The notes below the pieces were generated by a model. The model had not been told where the DNA came from. It searched no databases and worked only from the letters and a program-made list of their open reading frames with translations. A program made the translations under genes and the position numbers. Below are positions 1 through 4,927 of a stretch of DNA of 5,046 nt, one piece after another; the stretch's first letter is position 1, and each line of letters starts with the position of its first letter. The DNA is from Halanaerobium sp041694515 (lineage in GTDB: Bacteria; Bacillota; Halanaerobiia; Halanaerobiales; Halanaerobiaceae): positions 1 to 5,046 of the forward strand of contig JASMSZ010000009.1 of assembly GCA_041694515.1 (NCBI GenBank), in the 5' to 3' direction.

Positions 1-304
1 CAATATTTTTTTCCACACTCAAATGGGGAAAAAGGGCATAATCCTGAAAAACCATTCCCACTTCTCTTTTTTCTGCTGCTCTAAATTTATGGTCTCCAGC
101 TACAGTCTGACCTGCAATTGAAATTTTTCCACTGTCAGGTATTTCCAGACCTGCAGTTAAACGCAGAACCGTACTTTTACCACTGCCGCTGGCACCAACT
201 AAAGCTACAATCTCCCCCTTTTTTACTTCCAGGTTAAAATTATCAACTATATTACCTTCTTTTTTATTATAGGCAAAAGTTAAATTTTTAATTTCTAACT
301 GCAT
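1..304 (-). CDS. futC: Iron(III) ABC transporter ATP-binding protein, N-terminal 101 codons (3' end outside window)
   Basis: This is the energy-coupling ATPase of the iron importer, acting on the cytoplasmic face of the permease. Translating the minus strand from 304 gives a start MQLEIKNLTFAY, the Walker A motif GASGSGKST at residues 37-45, and the Q-loop FQDYALFPHLSVEKNI starting at about residue 86 with Gln87. The frame runs off the left edge before the ABC signature, Walker B and H-loop, so those cannot be checked. The start is well fixed: the ATG (302-304) overlaps the permease stop by one base (TAATG), and AAGGAGG lies 8 nt upstream (313-319) inside the permease 3' end, which indicates translational coupling. 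The FQDYALFPHLSV wording is typical of the Fbp/Fut and spermidine-type ATPases; the iron assignment comes from the operon rather than from this fragment. Confidence 0.9.
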   Translation of the reverse strand, partial: MQLEIKNLTFAYNKKEGNIVDNFNLEVKKGEIVALVGASGSGKSTVLRLTAGLEIPDSGKISIAGQTVAGDHKFRAAEKREVGMVFQDYALFPHLSVEKNI

Positions 305-1938
305 TATTTTTTCCTCCTTCGGTGATGAGTAATTAAATAGATAGCAGCTGCTGAAAAGAAAATTAGAACCAGAGATAGATCGGCGGCTCTATAAATCATC
401 TCATCAGAAGCATATTCAAAAGCTTTTGTTGCCAGGGTATCAAAATTAAAAGGTCTTAAAATCATGGTCAGCGGTAGTTCTTTCATTATTTCTATAAAAA
501 CAAGTAAAAATCCACTCATTAAAGCTGGTTTCAGCATCGGCAGATCAATTTTAAAGAATGTTTCCGTAACTCCTTTACCCAGAGTTCTGGAAGCTTCAAA
601 ATAGCTTTCACCAATTTTTTCATAACCGCTGTTAACCGAATTAAAAGCAATTCCCATAAAACGCACGGCATAGGCAAAAATTAACATAACTAAGGTACTG
701 CTTAAAACAACGTTTGCTTCTATTCCAAATCCCGTCTGCAGAAAAGATAAGACACCATCAAGCTGCAGCATAAAAAGCAAAACTCCAACTGCAATTACAG
801 CCCCAGGAATAGAATAGCCAAGAATTGTAATCCGTGCTAAAAGATTGGAGACAAAATTGGAACTCATCCGGGCTGTTGTTGCAATTATCACTGCACCTGT
901 CAAAATTAGAACCGCTGCCCCTCCTCCAGTTAAAAAGGAAGTGGAAGCAAAATGCAGAGTTTCCATTAACCCTCCACCTCTGCTTAAAAAACTCCAGTAT
1001 AAAAGTTGAACCGTGGGAAGTAAAAACCCGAAAAAGAAAACTCCATAGGTGAAAATTTGAGCCATAATTTTTCTGCCGCCCTCTAGTTTTCTTCTGCTCA
1101 CCGGTCTAATGTTAGAAGTAGAATAGCTGTACTTTCTACCTCCCCGCAGCAGTTTTTCTATAAACAAAACTACAAATATCACCAGCATAGCCATTACTGC
1201 CAGCCTCACCGATGTTGGTAAATCTCCCATTCCAAACCAGCTTTTAAAAATTGCTGTGGTAAAGGTACTGATCCCAAAATATTTTACAACACCATAATCA
1301 TTTAAAACCTCCATCATCACCAGACTGCTGCCGGCAACTACTGCTCCCCGGGAAAGAGGTAAAATGATTTTAAAAAAGATAGTGCTGTCACTTTTCCCTA
1401 AAAGTCTTGAGCTTTCCAGCAGAGAAGCTGACTGGCTGGACAAAAAGGCTCTGGTCATTAAAAAAACATAGGGAAAAAGAAAAATTGTATAGATAAAGAT
1501 GGCACCTCTTATGTTCATGAAATCAAAATACTGCTGTGAAAAACGGACCTGAAAATTATTACGCAAAAATGTTTGCAGAGGACCGGTATAGCTAAACATT
1601 CCCTGGTAAACATAGGCGCCTATATAGGGAGGAATAGCCAGCGGCAATATCAGCCCCCAGCTCAAAAAATCCCTTCCTGGAAAATTATAAGCAGCTATTA
1701 TCCAGGCTAAACCTGCTCCTAAAAAGGCAGCCAGCAGACCGGCAGCAAGTACTAATATCAGAGAGTTTTGAAAGTAGTTAATAAGCAGATAATCTCTTAC
1801 ATGCTCCCAGTTCTCACCTGCTTCTCCAAATAAATTAATAATAATGTTTAAATTTGGAATTAAAAGCAGAATCATAATCCCGGCTGTCAGCAGAAACCAG
1901 CCTGGAGAAGCTTTTTTTAGCTTTTTTAATAGCTGCAT
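304..1938 (-). CDS. futB: Iron(III) ABC transporter permease, fused two-domain type
   Basis: This 544-residue inner-membrane protein carries two MetI-like permease domains in one chain, so it would form the complete channel without a partner permease. Each half has the EAA loop that docks the ATPase: ESSRLLGK...FFKIILP at about 175-194 and EASRTLGK...FFKIDLP at about 448-467. About twelve hydrophobic segments are visible (about 13-33, 59-84, 92-112, 145-165, 197-215, 243-262, 293-317, 341-357, 370-392, 409-433, 471-486, 519-537), with a basic linker at about 264-292 between the halves. Length and layout fit FbpB/FutB/SfuB permeases. It lies 97 nt downstream of the binding-protein gene, and its stop overlaps the ATPase start. 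Its own ribosome site is weak (GAGG, 11 nt from the ATG). Fe3+ is inferred from the partner protein; thiamine and phosphonate permeases have a related fused layout. Confidence 0.92.
   Translation of the reverse strand: MQLLKKLKKASPGWFLLTAGIMILLLIPNLNIIINLFGEAGENWEHVRDYLLINYFQNSLILVLAAGLLAAFLGAGLAWIIAAYNFPGRDFLSWGLILPLAIPPYIGAYVYQGMFSYTGPLQTFLRNNFQVRFSQQYFDFMNIRGAIFIYTIFLFPYVFLMTRAFLSSQSASLLESSRLLGKSDSTIFFKIILPLSRGAVVAGSSLVMMEVLNDYGVVKYFGISTFTTAIFKSWFGMGDLPTSVRLAVMAMLVIFVVLFIEKLLRGGRKYSYSTSNIRPVSRRKLEGGRKIMAQIFTYGVFFFGFLLPTVQLLYWSFLSRGGGLMETLHFASTSFLTGGGAAVLILTGAVIIATTARMSSNFVSNLLARITILGYSIPGAVIAVGVLLFMLQLDGVLSFLQTGFGIEANVVLSSTLVMLIFAYAVRFMGIAFNSVNSGYEKIGESYFEASRTLGKGVTETFFKIDLPMLKPALMSGFLLVFIEIMKELPLTMILRPFNFDTLATKAFEYASDEMIYRAADLSLVLIFFSAAAIYLITHHRRRKK
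313..319 (-). promoter_or_regulatory. Ribosome binding site of the ATPase gene, inside the permease 3' end
   Basis: The minus strand reads AAGGAGG with 8 nt before the ATG at 304. It is the strongest anti-SD match inside the operon body. Together with the TAATG stop/start overlap it decides the ATPase start and suggests coupled translation with the permease. Confidence 0.8.
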
Positions 1939-1970
1939 CTTTACACCAACCTCATTAATAAAATACTATA

Positions 1971-1990
1971 GGACAAATGTCCCAAATGTG
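1971..1990. repeat. Short palindrome with overlapping direct repeat between the binding-protein and permease genes
   Basis: GGACAAATGTCC (1971-1982) is an inverted repeat with 5-base arms around AA. CAAATGT at 1974-1980 recurs at 1983-1989. It lies in the 97-nt gap 1939-2037, which otherwise holds only AT-rich sequence and the weak permease ribosome site. It could be a protein-binding site or a small processing hairpin that separates expression of the abundant binding protein from the permease. No U-tract directly follows it, so it is not a convincing terminator. Confidence 0.4.
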
Positions 1991-2037
1991 ATTTTTAAAT
2001 AAATCGAATACTAAAAGTTAACTGCTGGACCTTAATT

Positions 2038-3060
2038 TTACTGCCAGCCCACACGGTTAAAGATTCTTACCGCTGTTTGATTGTGGATTCCAAGTTCTGT
2101 CAGATTAATATTCTGTGTTTCAAAATCTCCCCAGGACTGCAGAAGTTCAGAGGCCTCTACTTCTGGATTAACCGGATATTCATAGTTTGCTGAAGCAAAG
2201 AACTTCTGCGCTGAAGCTGAACTTAAGTACTCAAGTAACTTAACTGCATTCTCTTTGTTAGGAGCATATTTTGTAACTCCAGCTCCACTGACATTAACAT
2301 GGGTTCCATTCTCCCCATCAGGAAAGTGGATGCCAATACTTTTTGCTACTTTTACTTCAGCAGGATTATCAGAATTAATCATTTTACCTAAATAATAGGT
2401 GTTTATAATTGCCAGATCTCCTTCACCAGCAGCAGCTGCTGTAGCTTGAGCGCGATCATTACCCTGTGGTTTGCGTGCCATATTGTCAACAATTCCGGCA
2501 GCCCAATCTTCAGCCCACTCTGCGCCATAAATTGAAACTAAAGAAGCTAAAAGTGACTGATTATAAATATTTGCTGAAGATCTTACTAAAATTTCATCCT
2601 GCCACTTATCAGAAGTTAAATCTGCATAACCAGCTAAGTCTGATGGAGCAGCTCTATCTTTAGCATACACAATTACTCTGCCTCTCATTGTAAGTCCATA
2701 CCAGTAGTTATCTGCATCTTTTAAATTAGCTGGTATATTTTGAGTCAGTGTTTTAGTTTTTACAGACTGCAAAATACCACGAGTTTTAGCTCTATGTAAT
2801 CTACCTGCATCAGCTGTTATTAAAAGGTCAGCAGGAGTGTTTTCTCCCTCTCTGACAATTCTTTCAATTAACTGATCAGAATCTCCTTTAAGTACATTAA
2901 CTTCAATTCCTGTTTCTTCTGTAAATCGATCCAAAATCTCCTCATCTGTATCATAATGACGATTTGTATAGAGATTCACCTCTTCTGCTGCCAGAACTAA
3001 AGTTCCTAAACTAAAAATTATACTCATTACAACTGTTACTACAATTAATTTTCTCACCAT
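2038..3060 (-). CDS. futA: Iron(III) ABC transporter periplasmic substrate-binding protein (FutA type)
   Basis: This 340-residue extracytoplasmic protein captures Fe3+ and hands it to the permease. Residues 1 to about 24 are a signal peptide (basic MVRK, hydrophobic core, likely cleavage near LVLA/AEE). There is no lipobox cysteine, so it should be soluble in a periplasm rather than lipid-anchored. The mature protein opens with VNLYTNRHYDTDEEIL, typical of FutA. The His and four Tyr that bind iron in FutA proteins appear to be present: H35 and Y36 in NRHYD, Y166 in ANIYNQS, and Y222-Y223 in NTYYLGKM. The motifs PADLLITADAGRL (76-88) and THVNVSGAGV (253-262) also fit the family. The ATG has AGGAGG 4 nt upstream. 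It is the first gene of the operon, under a sigma-A promoter and a Fur-like box. Iron as ligand is inferred from these residues and the Fur site. Confidence 0.94.
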   Translation of the reverse strand: MVRKLIVVTVVMSIIFSLGTLVLAAEEVNLYTNRHYDTDEEILDRFTEETGIEVNVLKGDSDQLIERIVREGENTPADLLITADAGRLHRAKTRGILQSVKTKTLTQNIPANLKDADNYWYGLTMRGRVIVYAKDRAAPSDLAGYADLTSDKWQDEILVRSSANIYNQSLLASLVSIYGAEWAEDWAAGIVDNMARKPQGNDRAQATAAAAGEGDLAIINTYYLGKMINSDNPAEVKVAKSIGIHFPDGENGTHVNVSGAGVTKYAPNKENAVKLLEYLSSASAQKFFASANYEYPVNPEVEASELLQSWGDFETQNINLTELGIHNQTAVRIFNRVGWQ

Positions 3061-3064
3061 AATT

Positions 3065-3070
3065 CCTCCT
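3065..3070 (-). promoter_or_regulatory. Ribosome binding site of the iron-binding protein gene
   Basis: The minus strand reads AGGAGG, a full anti-SD match, followed by AATT and the ATG at 3060. The spacing is short, but no competing in-frame start precedes a complete signal peptide, so this start is secure. Confidence 0.85.
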
Positions 3071-3083
3071 AGATTTTTTGTTT

Positions 3084-3104
3084 TTGAAAACGATTCTCAA
3101 TTTC
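3084..3104 (-). promoter_or_regulatory. Fur-like iron box (operator)
   Basis: The minus strand holds TTGAGAATCGTTTTCAA (3084-3100), a near-perfect inverted repeat. By eye, the 19-base version GAAATTGAGAATCGTTTTC (3086-3104) matches 14 of 19 positions of the classical GATAATGATAATCATTATC box. It lies just downstream of the predicted transcription start and upstream of the ribosome site, where bound Fe-Fur would block transcription. This fits iron-repressed expression of the importer. PerR or Zur use related boxes and cannot be excluded from sequence, but the downstream genes favour Fur. Confidence 0.75.
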
Positions 3105-3115
3105 GCTCGATTTTA

Positions 3116-3144
3116 ATTATAACTAAACCGATTTGTTTTGTCAA
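3116..3144 (-). promoter_or_regulatory. Sigma-A promoter of the iron importer operon
   Basis: The minus strand has TTGACA (3139-3144), a 17-bp spacer, then TATAAT (3116-3121): both boxes match consensus exactly at the optimal spacing. Transcription should start near 3109, giving a leader of about 50 nt that contains the Fur-like box. Such a strong core promoter fits a gene that is controlled by repression. Confidence 0.9.
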
Positions 3145-3154
3145 GTTTAAAAGT

Positions 3155-3255
3155 AAAAAAATATCTCTATAGTCCCCGCCATATCAACTATTAATAATCA
3201 TTACTGATAGTTGATTGTATATATTCTTTCTTTAGAAAGCAGGAAAAATAGAGAT
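3155..3255 (-). terminator. Nested palindromic element ending in a U-tract, probable terminator of the EAL-HDOD cluster
   Basis: The outer arms are ATCTCTAT (3163-3170) and ATAGAGAT (3248-3255). Inside is a 9-bp stem, ATCAACTAT (3183-3191) with ATAGTTGAT (3207-3215), which continues after a 3-base bulge into TAAT/ATTA with a four-base loop. A small hairpin, CTTTC/GAAAG (3226-3239), lies beside it. On the minus strand the last outer arm is followed at once by ATTTTTTT (3155-3162), as in an intrinsic terminator, and the futA promoter begins just beyond. The multi-branched shape is more elaborate than usual, so it may also be a small palindromic repeat or a remnant of one. No other terminator is evident after the EAL-HDOD frame. 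Confidence 0.5.
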
Positions 3256-3327
3256 TTGATAGAATTTTATTTGTTTTAGTTTTAAGAGCATAAATGCTGT
3301 TTCATCTACTACCATTATTTTAGCCAA
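3232..3327 (-). pseudogene. Remnant of a CheY-like response-regulator receiver gene (N-terminal ~20 residues)
   Basis: Reading from a TTG at 3327, the minus strand encodes MAKIMVVDETAFMLLKLKQI and then 11 unrelated residues before TAA at 3232. The first 20 residues match the first strand and helix of CheY-like receivers (compare KILVVDDSAFMR...), including VVD at the acidic pocket, with the second Asp changed to Glu and the usual MR changed to ML. Similarity stops at about 3268, and I see no continuation in any frame before the palindromic element, so the phosphoacceptor Asp and the rest of the roughly 120-residue domain are missing. It begins 23 nt after the EAL-HDOD stop, where an operon partner would sit. 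No good ribosome site is present. The identification is by eye from a short stretch. Confidence 0.55.
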
Positions 3328-3350
3328 TTTTATCTCTTCAATTATATTTT

Positions 3351-3845
3351 TTAAGTTATCTCAAATATTTCTTCTGCCTTTTCAATTGCTTTAAGATAAT
3401 CATTAAATAAAATTTCTGGTTTCAAAGAAAATTCCTTTAAACTTTTCCAATTTGACTTTTCATAAATATCTATTATTTTTAGAACATCTCCCAATTTTCC
3501 TTCTTTTGATATCAAAGCCTCTTTAAATTCTTCTTTCATTGATATTTGAGAAAGAATTTCCTCTAAATTCCTATCTAAATATGCATCTATTAAAGAAAAC
3601 ATTCCAAGAATAAATAAATCTTCATCTATATTTAAATGTTTCTTGAGTGACTCAGCAAAATAAGCTCTTATTAAAGATGTTTTTAATAAAATATCCGGTT
3701 TACTACTATTTATACTTTTAAAAGAATAGAGGAGGCTCCACTTTTTTAACTTATCTACCCCCAAAATGACTATTCCCTGCCGAATAGAATTGATATCATA
3801 TCCATACGCAGCCGAATTTACAAGTCGCAAAAGACTATAAGACAT
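3351..3845 (-). CDS. HDOD-domain part of the interrupted EAL-HDOD protein
   Basis: This 164-residue open part begins at ATG 3845 with MSYSLLRLVNSAAYG and continues with SIRQGIVILGVDKLKKW and MFSLIDAYLDRNLEEIL, all typical of HDOD domains, the non-catalytic relatives of HD phosphohydrolases that bind signalling partners. The ATG lies inside the conserved first helices: their N-terminal part (KNIKQDLS) is encoded just upstream in the same frame, so 3845 is unlikely to be the ancestral start. An AGGA 7 nt before this ATG (3853-3856) could allow weak reinitiation after the TAG, giving a domain short of its first helix. The stop is TAA at 3351. It may be untranslated, reinitiated, or joined to the EAL part by readthrough. 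Confidence 0.7.
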   Translation of the reverse strand: MSYSLLRLVNSAAYGYDINSIRQGIVILGVDKLKKWSLLYSFKSINSSKPDILLKTSLIRAYFAESLKKHLNIDEDLFILGMFSLIDAYLDRNLEEILSQISMKEEFKEALISKEGKLGDVLKIIDIYEKSNWKSLKEFSLKPEILFNDYLKAIEKAEEIFEIT

Positions 3846-3905
3846 TGATAGATCCTGCTTTATATTTTTTTCTATTTCTCGAAAATTTGGATTTTCTTTA
3901 TTTAA

Positions 3906-3908
3906 CTA
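3906..3908 (-). other. In-frame amber (TAG) codon between the EAL and HDOD domains
   Basis: The frame reads YVNILE-TAG-LNKENPNF, with recognisable family sequence on both sides and no frame change. GAG (Glu), CAG (Gln), AAG (Lys), TTG (Leu) or TGG (Trp) would each become TAG by one base change. All four other visible stops (305 region, 2038, 3351, 4950) are TAA. Confidence 0.9.
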
Positions 3909-4544
3909 TTCTAATATATTAACATAGCTTAGTCTAAAAGGCTCTACCTTTTTACCAGAAACAATATCTGGCTTAGTAAAATAAAAGCCCTGATAATAAT
4001 CATAATTAAATTCTTTTGCTTCTTGAAATTGTGAATAATCTTCTATCTTTTCAGCTAAAAATTTTACATTCTGATTATATTTACTTTTAATTAAATTTAA
4101 AGTTGCTTTTCTGACTTTTTTCGTAGAATTTAAAAAATCAATTTTAATAATATCAGCCATTTTAATCAGTTCTATTAGTGAGTCTTCAAATTCAAAATCA
4201 TCAAGTACAATTTTGAAACCTTCGCTTTTTAATTCTTTACAAATTTCAATTATCTTTTTATCAACTTCAACAGTTTCTAATATTTCAATATAAATAGATT
4301 CGCTTGATAATATATCAAAAATTTTGTTTTTTATCATTTTTGAAGTAAAATTAATAAAAGCAGGTTTGTTTTGGGTTAAATTAGAGAGACCAATTGACTC
4401 TAAACTATTTATTATCACTTCTGCAGTAGCTTTTTCCCCATCGGTAATTCTATTATCATCTGGAGATCTAAATAATAATTCATAGGCAAATAAGTTTTCA
4501 TTTTTATCAAGAATAGGTTGTCGCCCCACCATTGCATTTTTCAT
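3906..4544 (-). CDS. EAL-domain part of the interrupted EAL-HDOD protein
   Basis: This 212-residue EAL-like domain begins MVGRQPILDKNENLFAYELL, the typical opening of YuxH proteins, where the EAL motif reads ELL (E22). Positions corresponding to the phosphodiesterase metal and catalytic residues are mostly kept: N65 in FINFT, E87 in IEILE, D115-D116 in VLDDF, K134 in IKIDF, E165 in LAEKIE and Q185 in YQGFYF. The loop after DDF, normally GTGYSS, reads EFEDS, a change associated with loss of c-di-GMP hydrolysis, so binding or scaffolding is more likely than catalysis. The domain ends almost exactly at the TAG, so this piece alone could fold. The start at 4544 has a G-rich GGGGGG (4551-4556) at 6 nt in place of a normal AGGAGG; ATG at 4532 (residue 5) is an alternative. 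Confidence 0.85.
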   Translation of the reverse strand: MKNAMVGRQPILDKNENLFAYELLFRSPDDNRITDGEKATAEVIINSLESIGLSNLTQNKPAFINFTSKMIKNKIFDILSSESIYIEILETVEVDKKIIEICKELKSEGFKIVLDDFEFEDSLIELIKMADIIKIDFLNSTKKVRKATLNLIKSKYNQNVKFLAEKIEDYSQFQEAKEFNYDYYQGFYFTKPDIVSGKKVEPFRLSYVNILE

Positions 4545-4587
4545 TTGCAGCCCCCCAACTAAACCACTTATTAATAATTATTGTTAC

Positions 4588-4611
4588 TATTGATAATATT
4601 CTCTATCAATA
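4588..4611. repeat. Inverted repeat upstream of the EAL-HDOD gene, possible operator
   Basis: TATTGATA (4588-4595) and TATCAATA (4604-4611) form a perfect 8-bp inverted repeat with an 8-base spacer, 43 bases upstream of the EAL start. The TTGATA in the minus-strand arm could serve as a -35 element, but no good -10 lies at the right distance, so I do not assign a promoter. The setting is AT-rich, and a regulator-binding role is only a guess. Confidence 0.35.
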
Positions 4612-4705
4612 CTCATATACCTTTATAAAATTTGTTATTTTTTTAAAGCTTTTTAATCATTTTCTAATCTTTATTTAAAGTTTTTTTAATAATCCACTGA
4701 TATTA

Positions 4706-4711
4706 TATAAT
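4706..4711 (+). promoter_or_regulatory. Plus-strand promoter -10 element of a probable small RNA
   Basis: A perfect TATAAT faces right. The best -35 at 17 bp is TTTTTA (4683-4688), a poor match, so the promoter is of uncertain strength. Transcription would start near 4718. It matters because nothing else on the plus strand explains the terminator at 4812-4838. Confidence 0.5.
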
Positions 4712-4717
4712 TGTAGT

Positions 4718-4838
4718 AAAGAGATAGAGATTTGTTATCCCCTTTTTGAAGCTGTTGCAGAGGACAGCTTTAAGCATAGATAAAAGTAATAGATACTTTT
4801 CTCCTTGTTTTAACCGCCTTTTCCCGAGGCGGTTTTTT
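4718..4838 (+). ncRNA. Probable intergenic small RNA of unknown family
   Basis: The stretch runs from a TATAAT-linked start to a clear intrinsic terminator, about 120 nt, with no coding frame of note. It contains three successive hairpins: AAGCTGT/ACAGCTT (4749-4755 with 4764-4770, loop TGCAGAGG), AAAAGTA/TACTTTT (4782-4788 with 4794-4800, five-base loop), and the terminator stem. The loop of the first hairpin holds an exposed purine-rich AGAGG, which could pair with a ribosome site or a CU-rich target. It runs toward the purH 3' end, convergent with it. I do not recognise a riboswitch or housekeeping RNA here. 6S RNA was considered, but the length and lack of a long closing stem argue against it. 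Both ends are predictions. Confidence 0.45.
4812..4838 (+). terminator. Intrinsic terminator, plus strand
   Basis: AACCGCCT (4812-4819) pairs with AGGCGGTT (4827-4834) around a 7-base loop, followed by a run of T to 4838. The stem is 8 bp and GC-rich in an AT-rich region. On the minus strand the hairpin is followed by TTAAAAC, so it acts only for plus-strand transcripts. Confidence 0.85.
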
Positions 4839-4853
4839 CATTTTTAAAATAAA

Positions 4854-4908
4854 AATTCTCCACCCTGATTAATTCTGAGTAGCGTCCATTAATCAGGAAT
4901 GGAGAATT
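4854..4908 (-). terminator. Long inverted-repeat terminator of the purH transcript
   Basis: AATTCTCCA (4854-4862) pairs with TGGAGAATT (4900-4908), and CCTGATTAAT (4864-4873) with ATTAATCAGG (4888-4897): 19 bp interrupted only by a one-versus-two-base internal loop, with a 14-base apical loop. On the minus strand it is followed by TTTATTTT, giving a U-rich tail 42 nt after the purH stop. The stem is roughly twice the usual length of an intrinsic terminator, so it may also protect the mRNA 3' end. Confidence 0.7.
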
Positions 4909-4927
4909 GATTAGGGAAATCTATATT

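Larger units (their letters stand above)
3351..4544 (-). pseudogene. YuxH-type EAL-HDOD signalling protein, full-length frame interrupted by one amber codon
   Basis: The minus strand from 4544 to 3351 is a single reading frame of 398 codons, interrupted only by TAG at 3906-3908. The 20 codons between that TAG and the next ATG (3845) read LNKENPNFREIEKNIKQDLS, which is the usual start of the HDOD domain. The total length and domain order (EAL, then HDOD) match YuxH-type proteins of about 400 residues that link c-di-GMP or other signals to partner proteins. So this was, or is, one gene. Either a nonsense mutation split it, or the amber codon is read through. The flanking DNA is very AT-rich, and the receiver remnant downstream favours decay. 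The two parts are described separately. Confidence 0.85.

Noticed and set aside
834..1052. Plus-strand open frame of 72 codons inside the permease gene
   Set aside because: It is antisense to a clearly coding permease, has no family resemblance or ribosome site that I can see, and its Leu/Lys-rich make-up follows from the opposite strand.
2466..2663. Plus-strand open frame of 65 codons inside the binding-protein gene
   Set aside because: It is antisense to conserved FutA-type coding sequence, with low-complexity content and no upstream signals.
3189..3202. TATTAATAATCATT resembles TATTAATAATTATT at 4569-4582, a possible repeat pair
   Set aside because: Thirteen of 14 bases match, but both are nearly pure A/T in AT-rich spacers and the flanks align poorly, so chance is adequate.
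3351..3845. HDOD part as an independent gene starting at ATG 3845
   Set aside because: The ATG lies within conserved HDOD helices whose beginning is encoded in frame just upstream, so this is an internal Met of a longer gene. Reinitiation there remains only a possibility.
4703..4777. Minus-strand 24-codon frame starting MLKAVLCNSF in the purH/EAL gap
   Set aside because: The nearest AAGGAG is about 26 nt from the ATG, too far to serve it. The frame lies antisense to the probable small RNA and looks like chance.
4718..4838. Identification of the small RNA as 6S RNA
   Set aside because: 6S RNAs are near 180-200 nt, with a long rod closed by pairing of the two ends around a central bubble. Here the unit is about 120 nt and its ends do not pair.
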